Shown: piece by piece, positions 10,147 through 22,199 of the stretch
How positions within the stretch are numbered: position 1 is the first letter of the stretch
Layout: each line of letters opens with the position of its first letter
Assembly: GCA_029891385.1 (NCBI GenBank)
Contig: CM057231.1
Span: 17,766,300 to 17,830,299 of the forward strand
Source: Erythroxylum novogranatense
Lineage: Eukaryota; Streptophyta; Magnoliopsida; Malpighiales; Erythroxylaceae
Reading direction: 5' to 3'
Length of the DNA: 64,000 nucleotides
Translations under genes and position numbers: made by a program
The notes under the pieces: generated by a model
Database searches by the model: none
What the model saw: only the letters and a program-made list of their open reading frames with translations
Told to the model about the DNA's origin: nothing

Positions 10147-12566
10147 TGTAGCACCCCCTCACTGTAGGGTACACATCGGGACGCCCGAAGGTCGCTCCGA
10201 CACGTAACCTACGATAAAGGTGCACTACCGATAAATCCGACTAATAATCCACATGGCATCACAATAAATAAACCACAATATCAGAAATCACTAAAATTTT
10301 AAAACCATAATATCAATCCGATACAGTCATCCAGTAGCAGAATAGACAAGTCTATCAGTCCGCTAACAAAATCAAAAAGGAAACTGATACAAGCATCTAT
10401 CCTAAGTCATCCTTAAAAGTCCAACCCAGCTGACCGACCTGTGTGCCATCGCTTCTCTTGCCAGCAGTTCGCACGGCAGGAAAAGACTATCTCCGGAGCT
10501 AGGGGTTTAAACTATCAGTCCTGAAAAATATATGCAATTTTGGGTTAGTTTGTGAACTCGGTGAGAAACCATCATCGATGGTTCACTCAAATCATGCATT
10601 ACACATATTATGCATAAACATAGCACAAACATTCAATTATCATATAGCAATTTACAGTAGTCTATCACAGTCTGCAGTATCATATAACAGTTTACAATAG
10701 TCTATCACAGTCTGCAGTATCATATAACAGTTTACAATATCATGCCATCACATAATTTAGTAATCGTCACATAACAGTTACTCATGTGTATGCAATGCAT
10801 ATGTGACACTTTTCGATTATTCATGATTGCGCCAAGCGCCAACAAGATTCATTGGGGGGGGCGCGATCGTGGATAAATCCCTCGGGCTCGAGGCCCGGTC
10901 AAGATGCGATATTCGAGCTCGAGGCTCATTTTAGTGATAATAGCGACTTGGGTCACGTCCATTATCTGATCATGCATTTATGCATGTAAGCGATCTTTCG
11001 ATAATTGATGGTATGGCTATAAAAGCCCGAGATTACAGCTTCGGTCATATATGGCTATAAAGCCCAGTATCACAATTCTCAGTGTCATGCAGTAGTCCAA
11101 TCCAATTCAGTAAAAGCATGAAATCCGATCCTATACATTTCAGTAATCATACAGTTCACCTTTGCATGTAGTTCACATAGAGCATTTAGACAATCAGGAA
11201 TTTGAGAAACCAACTAGGTTACTCACCTGTAACTTCCGAGCTACTGCCTGGAAGTTCCAGCAATGTCCGTGGAATGACAATCCAACGGTGCCTCTATAAC
11301 AGTTAAATACAGTCCCATTACTAGATGCTCATTTAAATAATTCAGTGGTGCATATGTCTCAATGAAATTACGTACAATGCATGTTCACGATTTACCAGCG
11401 CTAAATCCCAATTTCAATGTTTTATGCCCAATTCTAACTCTTTATTCAATTTGATCAATACTGATTGATCCATTCCTAAAATTCAGCTCAATTACTCAAT
11501 TCATACACCCTATAGAAATTCCCTATTCATTGGGTCAAAACCTCCATTGAAAACCCCAATTAAAACTCCAATTATCACAATTCATTACTTAGGTCACAAT
11601 AGGAACCATAATCGACCCTATTCTCTATGAATCAATACCATTTAAATTAAATTCCAACTCTCATAATAATCCTCAATTGTAGACCTTTCTCTCTAGTTCG
11701 CAATGAATCAGTAATCATCTCAATTGGAGGTCTATACCATGAGTTATGCCTCATAAACTAAAACTCATCCAATCAGAAAGTCACTCTTCGTCGCGACCAA
11801 AGGGCGCTCGTCGCGACGTCACCAGATTGCTCGTCGCGGCGAGGAACTTCGGGCTCGTCACGACGAGGCCTACGCTCGACGCGGCAAACAACTAACTGCT
11901 CGTCGCGACGAGGAATTACTCGTTCGTCGTGACGTGCAGGCTCCTGTTCATCTTCTCCGATCGATCATCCGTCCACTCTCTCTCTAAACCCACCATTAAA
12001 CACTCTCAACTACCCATTCAAACACAATAAATGCCATAATTGCAACAATCAAACATTAATACCATTAAAACTTACCAATCGAAGATCAATCCACAAAAAT
12101 ATACCACACATGATCCTATACTTCAATTTCCATTCTTTCAGTGCCATTGGACAATTCTTTCAGTACTATACAGTCAATCAATCTGTCACTCAAAATATCC
12201 AGTCCGGGCATTTTCTCCCGAATTTCCAGAAAATTTCCTATAGGCCACTATCCACTACCAATCCCTCTTAAACTATTTTAAATCAGTTATTCGAACCCTA
12301 TTACTTTTGATTTCTCAATCAATTCCCGATCTAACAAATTCCAGTTCACAATCCAATCAATTCACAGTTCAGTCAATTCAGTCAGTTCATATTCACTATC
12401 AAATGCTAGAAATCATGAATGCATGTACCTATGAATAAATGCATATGCAATAAACCTGTTCCTCTACAATTAGAGGTCAGTAACATGCTCAATCAGTAAT
12501 ATGCAGTAAAATCCTAACCCGTCCCATTTACCAAAACAACCTTGCTAACAGTAACGGGATGTTACA
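10147..12566 (-). mobile_element. 3' LTR of G1 (2,420 bp)
   Basis: Starts TGTAGCACCCC and ends GGGATGTTACA on the plus strand. It matches the right LTR except for about 690 bp (roughly 11,466-12,158) that the right copy lacks, and clustered differences at CAG/CTG sites, for example 10,813-10,925. It contains short direct repeats (acagtttacaatagtctatc) near 10,650-10,740 and a CGTCGCGACG cluster. Confidence 0.92.
11788..11934. repeat. CGTCGCGACG palindrome cluster in G1 3' LTR
   Basis: About seven units of CGTCGCGACG or one-base variants (starts near 11,788, 11,809, 11,832, 11,856, 11,874, 11,901 and 11,925), spaced 18-27 bp. The same array type lies in G0 and H. It falls in the segment absent from the right LTR of G1. 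Confidence 0.85.
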
Positions 12567-15500
12567 ATTCACCCCTCCTAATAAAAATTTCGTCCCGAAA
12601 TTTAATACCTGTCCGATCGAATAAATGAGGATACTGACTCCTCATATGCTCTTCAGTCTCCCATGTAGCTTCCTCAGAAGAATGGTTCTTCCAAAGAACT
12701 TTCACCAATGGAATTACCCTGTTCCTTAGCTGCTTGACCCGCGATTCTATAATCTGCACCGGCTCCTCGACATAACTCATATCACTGGCTACCTCTATCT
12801 CCTGAGCCGGAATCACATGAGTCGGGTTAGAATGGTACCGTCGGAGCATACTAACATGAAATACATCATGCAACTGGGACATCTCACTCGGTGATGCCAA
12901 TCTATATGTCAATGATCCTATCCTCTCAAGGATCTCATAAGGACTAATATACCGAGGACTCAACTTGCCCTTACGACCAAATCTCAAAACTCCTCTCCAA
13001 GGTGACACCCGAAGGAACACTCTGTCACGTACACTGTACTCCATTTCTCGCCGATGTTGATCCACATAACTCTTCTGTCTGTCCTGAGCTGCCTTAATGC
13101 GACTCCGGATCAACTGTACCTTATCTACCGTATCCTGAATCAGCTCGGGACCCTCTATCGATCTCATACCTTCTTCATCCCAATACAGTGGCGATCTACA
13201 CGATCGCCCATACAAGGCCTCATACGGTGCCATCCCGATACTACTCTGATACTGGTTATTATATGCAAACTCTATCAGTGCCAAATACTGATCTCATGAA
13301 CCTCTGAACTCCAAAACACAAGCTCGAAGCATATCCTCAACAGTCTTAATTGTCCTCTCACTCTTCCCATCTGTCTGAGGATGAAAAGCTGTAATGAAGT
13401 TCACCCTAGTACCCATAGCAGTCTGTAGGCTCTTCCAGAACCTCGAAGTAAACCTGGGATCCCTATCCGACACTATCGATACCGGGACCCCATGCAACTG
13501 AACAATCTCTGCCACATACTTCTGGGCCAACTGATTGAGAGTATTACTCTCCCTCACTGGCAAGAAGTGAGCCGATTTAGTCAATCGGTCCACTATGACC
13601 CAGATAGCATCGTGTTATCTCGGTGTCCTAGGCAACCCCATCATAAAATCCATAGTAATTCGTTCCCATTTCCACTCCGGAATGGGCAATGAATGTAACT
13701 TCCCCACTGGAGCCTGATGCTCCGCCTTAACCTGCTGACATGTCAGACACCTGGACACATACTCTGCCACTTGCCTCTTTATACCAGGCCACCAGAAATG
13801 CTGTCTCAATGTATTATACATCTTGGTCGTACCAGGATGCATAGCATAGGCAGCTACATGTGCCTCCTCTAGGATCTCCCGTCTCAAGTCATCTACATCA
13901 GGAACACATAATCTCTGTCCTATTTATAAAGTCCCATCTCTCAACTCAAACTCCGAATCTGTACCAGTCTGCACCCTCTCAATCAGTCTCACTAACACTG
14001 GATCTAGATCCTGCAATCTCCGGATCCTGTCATGCAATATCGGCCTAAGCCTCAGAGTAGCAATCAGAGCTCCATCCTATCCCAAATCCATTTGTACATT
14101 AAGAGCTCTCAACTGAATCAGACTAGGCAACCTCGAAACCTAAATCTGAGCTACACTACCATGCGATCTCCTGCTCAATGCATCAGCCACTACATTGGCC
14201 TTCCCTGGATGATACTCAATCGTACAGTCAAAATCCTTCAGTAACTCTATCCATCTCCTCTGTCTCAGATTGAGCTCTCTCTGACTCAATATATACCTCA
14301 AACTATTGTGATCAGTAAAGATCTGGAACGTCTCCCCATACAGATAATGCCTCTAGATCTTTAGAGCAAATACAACTGCAGCTAACTCCAAATTATGCAC
14401 CGGGTAATTCACCTCGTATGACCTTAATTGTCTCGAGGCATAAGCTATCACTCTCCCATGCTGCATCAATACACATCCCAGTCCCTGATGCGAGGCATCA
14501 CTGTACACCACAAAGCCTCCAATCCCAGATGGAATGCCCAACATCGGTGCAGTAGTCAACCGATGCTTCAACTCCTCAAAGCTCTCCTGGCACTCCTCAG
14601 TCCATCGGAACGGTACATTCTTCCTCAGAAGTTTCGTCAACGGGGTGGAGATCAACGAAAACCCCTCGATAAACCTCCGGTAATATCTGGCCAGTCCTAG
14701 GAAACTCCTTAACTCTGGCACATTCCTCGGAATCTCCCAACTCATCACTGCCTCTATCTTGTGAGGATCCACCTGGATACCCTCACCGGACACCACGTGT
14801 CCCAGAAATACAATCTCATCAAGCCAGAATTCGCACTTAGTGAATTTGGCGAACAGCTGCCTCTCTCTCATGACCTGCAGAACAATCCTCAGATGCTCAG
14901 CGTGCTCCTGTCTACTCCTCGAATAAACTAGTATATCATCAATAAATACTATCACAAATCGATCCAGGTAGGGCTGAAAAACCTTATTCATCAAGGCCAT
15001 GAAGGCTGCCGGGGCATTTGTCAACCGAAACGGCATCACTAAGAACTCGAAATGCCCATACCTGCTCCTGAAAGCACTCTTAGGTACATCGGCCTCAGCA
15101 ATCCTCAACTGATAATAACCTGATCGTAGGTCCAACTTAGTGAACACCTGAGCTCCCTATAACTGATCAAATAGATCATCGATCCTAGGCAGTGGATACT
15201 TATTCTTCACTGTCACCCGATTCAACTGCCTATAGTCGATGCACAATCTCAGAGTCATGTCCTTCTTCTTCACAAACAACACCGGAGCTCCCCATGGCGA
15301 GACACTCGGTCTAATGAACCCCTTATCCAGAAGCTCTTGCAACTGAGCCTTAAGCTCTCTCAGTTCCACTGGCGCCATCCTGTACGGAGGTACAGATATA
15401 GGGGCGGCACCTGGAACGAGATCAATCACAAACTCTATCTTCCGCTCCAGCGGCAATCCCGGTAACTCCTCGGGAAACACATCTAGAAATTTCCTAAATA

Positions 15501-16029
15501 TGGGAACATCCTGCAATCTCTGCTCGACTCTGGAATCCACTACGTGAGCCAAATAGGCCTCACAACCTCCCTGCATCAGTCTCAGGGCACTCATGAAGGA
15601 TATCATCCTCGCTGGCACTGCCTGACTAACTCTTCGAAAAACAGCTCTGGGCTGACCAGGAGATTCTAACACAACCTCCTTAGTATAACAGTCCATGATA
15701 GCCCTATGCGCAGTCAACCAGTCCATCCCCAATATCACATCTATCTCTCTCAGGGGCAAAATGATCAGATCAACACTCAACACTGCTCGGTCGATCTGAA
15801 CCGGACACCCTATACAGACCTCTCCCAATACAGTCGTACTACCTAGAGGTGTACTCACCTCTAACCCATACTGTAACCTCTCTCTATTCCCATGCAGTAT
15901 ACATGCCAAATGCATTGCAATGAAAGAATGAGTGGATCCAAGATCCAACAATGCATATGCTTCTAAGCCAGAAATCAGAAGCATACCCGCAACAACATCC
16001 GGGGAATCTTGGGCCTCCTGTCGAGTTAT
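12562..16029 (-). pseudogene. G1 pol: PR-RT-RNase H-integrase-chromodomain
   Basis: One uninterrupted phase runs about 3.4 kb from the copia C junction to the polypurine tract, broken only by seven nonsense codons at 15157, 14353, 14140, 14077, 13924, 13615 and 13294. In order: protease with [10 protein letters not shown] (Asp kept, usual DSG/DTG reads DLG); RT start [20 protein letters not shown]; catalytic FIDD within [12 protein letters not shown]; RNase H with [16 protein letters not shown]; integrase zinc module (HPGTTKMYNTLRQHFWW, CLTCQQVK); core with DRLTKSAHF, SDRDPRFTSRFW and the Glu in DGKSERT; and a C-terminal chromodomain (VLWKNHSSEEATWE). Copia C separates it from gag. The stops at 15157, 14353 and 13294 fit single C-to-T or G-to-A changes (Gln or Trp codons). 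Not functional as read. Confidence 0.93.
12567..12580 (-). other. Polypurine tract of G1
   Basis: The minus strand reads TAGGAGGGGTGAAT directly before the 3' LTR. It primes plus-strand DNA synthesis. The preceding minus-strand bases (GACGAAATTTTTATT) form the last codons of pol, so coding end and tract overlap. Confidence 0.88.
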
Positions 16030-17839
16030 TGTTAGAGTAGTGCCCTAAAGGCAATCCCCTTTAGCGCTTTTTGTTCATAGTCTTGTACAGACTTTATGAA
16101 TAAATAAAGAAAGGCATGTTTCATTTATTTGATATTCATTTTGTTATGAATTGATATTGATCTTTAATCAAATTAATGAAGTCCATGATATATGACATAG
16201 CATGAAGGAAATTATGATGTGATCCTAATCCTGAGATTCCTATCATGTACAATTATGTCAGTGTCTAAATTTTCCCTAGTCATAGGATTAATGAGACTGG
16301 ACATCATTAATCCCATTGCATTAGATATGTCATACTCTTGATTGGATCAAGCGGTGGATCTCAGAAACTGTAAATATGAGATATTTAGAGTTGACTTATG
16401 GATGCTTACTAGTGGTAGTAAGTTCATTGGATGACCTGCCATGAGATCATCACATGGATTTAATGTCACTGATAATCTCATCATAGCAATGGTGCAAGTA
16501 TCCTTAGACTTGAGGTACTCAAGGATATCTTGAATCTTGATCCCATACTGACTCCATTCCTCGTGGCCTTCCGGAGGTTACTCATAGGGTGGTGCTTGGG
16601 TACAGTTTGAGGTATTCGAAGGTAATTGAGTAGCCAATAAAGGATTCATCACTTCTGTGAGAATGTAAGAGATACCTGCCTCTTTTCGTGATCATTACTT
16701 TAAGTCTCGGCGAGCATGACTATGTCATGAAGAGTGTCTTCATAGACATATAAAGTAATGAGTCCTCGACAGAACTGATTTCACTTGGGCTAGACTTAGT
16801 CTAGTAAGAGTTGACATATTAGCCATACTCATAACCAAGTGGGGTATAGGATGATGAAAGGACTAATTGCACAAGAATTGTACATGGAAGGGTTCGTGAT
16901 CCGGTTCGTGATGAATTCATCAAACCAATTACTTTCCGGTCAATTGGGGTCATGATGTGTTGCTAGATACCGCTCATGACTTGCTCGATTAATTGTTAAT
17001 CTAAGTGGCCAACATAACCGAAACCTAAAGGGTCACACGATAAGAGTGACTCGAGAATCAGAAAATAGTAATTGGACAGAGTTCCAATTATGGAGAGCAT
17101 TAGATTAAATGGATCCCAATGGGATTGGGATATGTCCCGATGAGATCGCGACATCAATATTGCTAAGAAAGGTTTCCGGAGCTGTTTCAGCATCGGGGCC
17201 CGGTAGGCCGGTAGGACCGACCCCAGTTGGACTGGACCTTAGCAAATATATTCTAATTAATTAATTAATTATTATATATATATATGTCCATGTACGTTGG
17301 AAAGTGGAAAGGAGAGGATAGCTTTGAAAAGTCAAAGCTTGGTTACTTTATTCATTAAAGAATGAATGGTCATTAAGTCACCACTTGTCCTTACCTTATG
17401 GAAGCCTTTTTAATTAGTTAAAAAGACATATAAAAGGGTAAGAAGATGATGATCGTTCGTAGGTTTTAAAAAGAAACAGAAGATGAAAGCTTAATAGTTA
17501 AGCTTTGCTTTAAAAGGTTCATTTTCTTCTTCTCCTTAAGCAACCATCGACTTCTCCTTCTCCAAGCACAAGGTTTCAACGTTTTCTCAAGCTCTCTAGG
17601 ACAGAGGTAGGGTCTAGCAGCTCTTATTCTGTTCTAGCTATTCCCGGGTCAAAGATGTTTGATCCGGTTAGGTTTTCTGATCTCTGCGTGGATACCTTTA
17701 GAGATAGTCTTTATTGGCTATTCAGGTTTGAGGTTTTCATATCGACACCGGGATCCTGGGTTTCGGGAAGGTCCCGGGAATAAAAAATTTTTGTTTCCAC
17801 TGTTGGAACTTGTGATGTTCCTCCCGTGATTTTCCTACA
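16030..17839 (+). mobile_element. 5' LTR of copia C (1,810 bp)
   Basis: Starts TGTTAGAGTAGTGCCC and ends TTTTCCTACA. A TATA box (TATAAAAG) lies at 17,429-17,436, about 400 bp before the LTR end, with a CT-rich stretch after it. An (ATTA)n/(AT)n microsatellite lies near 17,253-17,285. The TG..CA ends and the following primer site fix the borders. Confidence 0.95.
17429..17436 (+). promoter_or_regulatory. TATA box of the copia C LTR
   Basis: TATAAAAG follows a poly-A-rich stretch and precedes the CT-rich transcribed part of the LTR. The same site is kept in the 3' LTR at 25,199-25,206, where it could drive flanking sequence. Inferred by consensus and position. Confidence 0.65.
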
Positions 17840-17840
17840 G

Positions 17841-17852
17841 TGGTATCAGAGC
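17841..17852 (+). other. Primer-binding site of copia C
   Basis: TGGTATCAGAGC, complementary to the 3' end of initiator Met-tRNA, one base after the LTR. Confidence 0.95.
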
Positions 17853-18967
17853 GTCTGGTGTCGTGTATGAAGCTTTAACTGAAGCTAGATCATAAACCTT
17901 AATTGCTTGTGATGCTGTAGCATGTATACTGTTCAGATTTCGAATTGCTATAGAGATAGGGTTTTAGAAATTTTTCTGCCCAGGAATGTTCATAACATGT
18001 TAGAGAATATGTCTATGAATTTTCAGAATTTATCGATTTGATTAGATAAATTTTTGCTAATTATTTCCCTAAGCTTACAGATGCTGTTTTTGAAACGATT
18101 CTGTGAACAGGAAGTAGTATAAAATCAAGAATAAATTCTAGAAAAATCTTTTTCTGGATTTTCCTTCACCTACATGTCTCTAAGATGTTGGTGAATGTCT
18201 ATGAGCATGGAAATTGGATTTCAAGGTGATTGGATATTTATTCACGAATTTATTCTATACTGTTGGGAATTGCTGTGCTGATGAACACAGATTTTGAATC
18301 GGTTTTGCTATTTTGGTTGACTGAGTTTTTGATGGCCTAAAATCCTGAAAAACTTCAGGTAGCATTTTCTGAACATTTAATAACCTATATAATTTTCTCA
18401 TGATTTATTGAAATTTTTTCATTGATCATTTCAAGCAATGTACAGAACTGGACAGTTTTGGTGAAAATTGTTGGGACTGTTTTGCTTGGCTTGATTGAGT
18501 TTGCTTTTTCAATTCCAATGCCTTGCAGCATTTTTAATGTGATTAAAAATGTGTTATCTTGATGTAGTATGATTGCCAAATTGAATTGCTTGAAGTTGCT
18601 TTTCCAAGAATTTTTGAATGCCGAATTGGTCACATTTGTGTCTCGTTAGTACATTTCATTTTCTTGCTTGTTTTGGCCGTCACAATTTTTGTGACAAGTG
18701 CCAGAGTAGTTTTGAGAGTTTATTCACTAGCTTGAGATGCTTAGGGTGAGAATTTGGGTGTTCTTAAATTGTTTGGATATTTATGAGTTTTGACTCATTT
18801 TAAGCTTTTCATGTATGGTTTGACCATATAAGGCATTCATGGATCAATGAAGTGTTCATTGATACATCAATTTACAGATATTACCTTAGGTATGATGGTG
18901 TTGAGAATTGGAATTGCATTGATTGAGGAATTAGCCGATTAGAAATAATAGCAATCTTGCAGAATAA

Positions 18968-19134
18968 GTCGACTTGTTTGCTACATAAGTCGACTTGTTT
19001 GCTACATAAGTCGACTTGTTTTCTGGATAAGTCGACTTGTTTTCTGGACAAGTCGACTTGTTCAAGATTTTTGCCATAAGTCGACTTGTGTGTGGGCAGA
19101 AGCATAAGGCGACTTGCATTTGATGAAAGTCGAC
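18968..19134 (+). repeat. 21-bp AGTCGACT tandem array, C leader
   Basis: GTCGAC starts at 18968, 18989, 19010, 19031 and 19052, exactly 21 bp apart, then at 19080, a variant near 19108 and again at 19129 with looser spacing. The unit is AAGTCGACTTGTTT plus a 7-bp variable part, with AAGTCGACTT itself a perfect palindrome. The pattern is read directly from the sequence. Confidence 0.95.
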
Positions 19135-19327
19135 ATGTGGCATGCTCAGGTTGGATGATGGATGATTATAAGGATTGATTCAATTTGATTGATGAAACCT
19201 AAATCATGCCATATAGTCCTAGCGACTATGATCCTTCAGCTTGGAGTCTAGAGTTTCTAAATCCCTCCTCGGTATATGAAAACTAACGCCTTCCATTAAT
19301 ATGGTAAGAACCGAGTTCTTATAGGAT

Positions 19328-19724
19328 GGGTTGTTGGGTAAACCCAAGCTCACTCTATACTGGATATGTTCGAACCATGAAAATATGATTTTCGATTAAT
19401 GGGTTGGTTTTCACCGAAGCGTTAGTTTGTTGAGTAAACTCAAGGTCAACGTGACAGAGGCGAAATTGGGTAGCATACATCGATGTATGCGCATCAAAGA
19501 GTTGATACCCAATGTAAGTGCATACATCAACAAGTTGATAGACCGATCGATAGTTGTGTCTAAGATGTAATTGGTATATCCGATACCTCCCAGAGACATA
19601 AGGTGGCTTGTTGGGTAAACCCAAGGTCATTCTCAATGTCGGTTATCGATGATGCAATTGGTATGTTCGATACCTACCGATTGACCTAAGTTGTGGCTTG
19701 TTGGGTAAACCCAAGGTCATTCTT
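19328..19724 (+). repeat. TTGGGTAAACCCAA stem-loop repeats, C leader
   Basis: Four copies of TTGTTGGGTAAACCCAAGGTCA or variants lie at about 19,330, 19,428, 19,606 and 19,696. Each holds a 6-bp stem TTGGGT/ACCCAA around a two-base centre. In the second copy both arms change together (TTGAGT/ACTCAA), which keeps the pairing. Three copies sit just 5' of 'GGTCA', and related 'ttcgatacc' blocks lie between the last two. Confidence 0.85.
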
Positions 19725-19904
19725 AGTAATATCGGATATCAACCCACTAGGACATTATGTCACTTTGTTTCTTTGGATTCAGTAATGAGGGTTATGGATT
19801 CTATGAAACTAGTGGGAGCTTTTGCATATCATTCAAGTCCTTATGATTATGCAGCTATTCCTATTCTAACATTCTTCCTCTCTATCCGTGTAGGTTGTTT
19901 GAAA

Positions 19905-20710
19905 ATGTCGTCAAGTGTGAATCTTCGCCGCTTATGGATTCCAACAAGTTAATCGGACCGAATTTTCTTGATCGTTAAGGAATCGAGAATAGTTCTCGAT
20001 CCGAAAGTCAGGATATATCCTAGATTTTCCGCTTCGGATGCACCTATCGTCGATGCTTCGATGATGATCGAAGGCATATAGTAAGCATCTAAAGGATGAC
20101 ATGGCGACTTGCATTATGCTTGCGTCGATGTCACCGAGCTCTGCGTAGCGAAGACGAGTCCATGGATGCTCACACTATAGTTTTTCATCTTAGGAGTTGT
20201 TTGACGAGCAAGCCCGGTCCGAAGGTTCGAGACCTTAAGGCTTCTCTTCACTACTAAGATGGCTCCAGGACATCTCGCCGGCAAGACGCATACGAAGATG
20301 AATGGCTATATTGAGAGATTGGTCGTCTTAGGTTTTGCAATGGATCATGAGTTAAGTATAGACTTAATTCTGGTTGGATTGTCTGACAGTTATGCACAGT
20401 TTGTGCTAAACTATCGGATGAACCAAATATCCACTACAATACTCGAGTGATCAATCTGCCAAGACAAATGAAAGCGGACTATCAAGAGTGATAGTAAGCA
20501 AGTGTCTGGTGGTTGCTTCTTCATCTTTTGGGTCCAAGAAGAAAAGAACCCAAAGAAGAAGAAGGAAAAGAAACCAAAGGGAGGCGCCATCAAGAAGAAG
20601 ACCAAAGAAGCTGCCCAAAAGGAACTTACTTCCATCATGCGGTAAAGATGGCCATTGGAGGCTTAATTGCAAAGTCTATCTGGAGTCGCCGAAGCGTAAG
20701 AAGGCATCGA
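19905..20710 (+). pseudogene. Copia C Gag
   Basis: Capsid/nucleocapsid protein. The likely start is the ATG at 19,905-19,907 (MSSSVNLRRL). A UBN2-type start follows (NKLIGPNFLD, then after a frame break LRIVLDSEK). An open piece at 20,259-20,450 has YIERLVVLGFAMDHELSIDL and LNYRMNQ, the middle of copia Gag. A lysine/arginine-rich stretch and a zinc knuckle (CGKDGHWRLNC, first Cys pair damaged) lie at about 20,636-20,670. At least three frame changes are needed to read through. One at about 19,965 fits a TTGG-to-TCG type change, as at many LTR differences, so it may be an assembly error. Confidence 0.8.
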
Positions 20711-22130
20711 TGCCTCACTACTTCAGTTTGTATGTCATTGAAGTTAATCATCATATCGATCACAACATCCGGGTATTTGATACTGGTTGTGGCTCACACA
20801 TATGTAATGATATGCGGGGCCTCGGGGATGAGGGCAACTCATGAAGGGAGAAGTAGACCTCGTGTTGGAAATGGAGCAAGAGTTCTTTGCATTAGCCGTA
20901 GGAACCTATGTTTTGTCTCTCCCTACCGGGCTTGTCTTTGGAATTGGATGATTGTTATTTTGTACCCATTTTGACAAAGAATATATTATCTGCTTTCTTG
21001 TGCGAATAGAATTGGATTCCATATGAATTTTAGTAGCAATGGTTGTTCTATCAATTCTAATGGAATGCTTTATGGAACTGCACATTGTGCAATGGTATTT
21101 ACATATTAGATATGTCTAATCCAATTTTAAATGTCAATGACACCAAACGGCATAAAAGAGATAATCTAAAGTCAACTTACTTATGGCATTGTCGACGGCC
21201 ATATAAATGAGACGCGCATCGCTAAACTCCATAAGAGTGGCGCTTTAGGGTCATTCGATTATGAATCATATGACACATGCGAATCTTGTTTATTAGGCAA
21301 GATGACTAAGTTACCTTCAAAGGAAAGGGTGAACGAAGCGATTGGAGTATTAGACCTAATACATTCAGATGTATGCGGTCCGATGTCCATCCATGCCGAA
21401 GTGGTTGTCGTTACTTCATTACCTTTATCGATGATTATTCACGATATGGGTACTTGTATCGATGAGATACAAATCAAGTGTTTGAAAAGTTCAAACAATT
21501 CGAAATGAAGTAGAAAACCAGCTTGGTAAAAGTATCAAGGCATTACGATCCGATCGTGGTGGAGAATACTTAGACCAGCAGCTTTACGGATTATCTCGGA
21601 GATAATGGGATATTATCTCGATGGACTCCTCCTTACACCCCACAAAGACAACGGTGTGGTTGAAAGGAGAAATCGAACCTTGTTGGACATGGTACGATCA
21701 ATGATGGGTTTCGCAGTTACCAAAATCGCTTTGGGGGTATCGCTAGAGACACTGCTTACTTGCTAAATAGAGTTCCTCTAAGACAGCTTGATGTTACTCC
21801 ATATGAGATGTGGACTAACGAAAACCTTATCTTTCTCATTTGAAAGTATGGGGTTGTCACCTTACGTGAAGCGGATTCATCGAGATAAGCTTGAAGCAAA
21901 GTCGACAAGTGTTTGTTTGTAGGATATCCTAAAGAGACCATGGATATCAATTCTACCTTCGAGGAACAAAAGGTGTTTGTTTCAAGCATGCTGTCTTTTA
22001 GAGAAAGAGTTTCTTCGCAAGAAGACAAGGGGAGCAAAGTCGAACTTGAAGAAGTTAAAGATGCTCAAACAAGCATGTATCAATCGCTGAACTCGAGACT
22101 GCCACTCATTCAGATGAAGTAACAGCTCAA
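20711..22130 (+). pseudogene. Copia C protease and integrase
   Basis: Protease is marked by VFDTGCGSHICND at about 20,776-20,815 (catalytic DTG). The integrase zinc module is recognisable near 21,180-21,300 (YLWHCR, CESCLLGKM over several frames). The core shows LDLIHSDVCGP (first Asp, about 21,350), ALRSDRGGEYLDQ (second Asp, about 21,540-21,580) and VERRNRTLLDM (Glu, about 21,660). The order is copia-specific. Short open pieces change frame every 100-250 bp. All catalytic residues are visible, so the breaks may overstate the true decay. Confidence 0.8.
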
Positions 22131-22199
22131 CCTTCATTGTACACGAAGTTCAGAGGTCAAGTAGGATGTGCAATCGTTCTTAGAGATACGGATTTCTTG

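Larger units (their letters stand above)
17853..19904 (+). other. Long untranslated leader of copia C
   Basis: About 2.05 kb between primer site and Gag start, with no recognisable coding content. It holds a 21-bp-period AGTCGACT array (18,968-19,134) and four copies of a TTGGGTAAACCCAA stem-loop motif (about 19,328-19,724). Retroelement leaders carry dimerisation and packaging signals, so these arrays are candidates; that is inference. The GT-rich character of 18,100-18,900 is otherwise unremarkable. Confidence 0.75.

Noticed and set aside
18968..19134. Possible CRISPR-like array (short repeats with spacers)
   Set aside because: The spacers are 7 bp and largely similar, the context is a plant copia leader and no cas genes exist; it is a tandem palindrome array.
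19698..19952. An 84-residue plus-strand frame upstream of copia C Gag
   Set aside because: It runs from the leader into the Gag start in a different frame and has no homology; the Gag ATG at 19,905 explains the region better.
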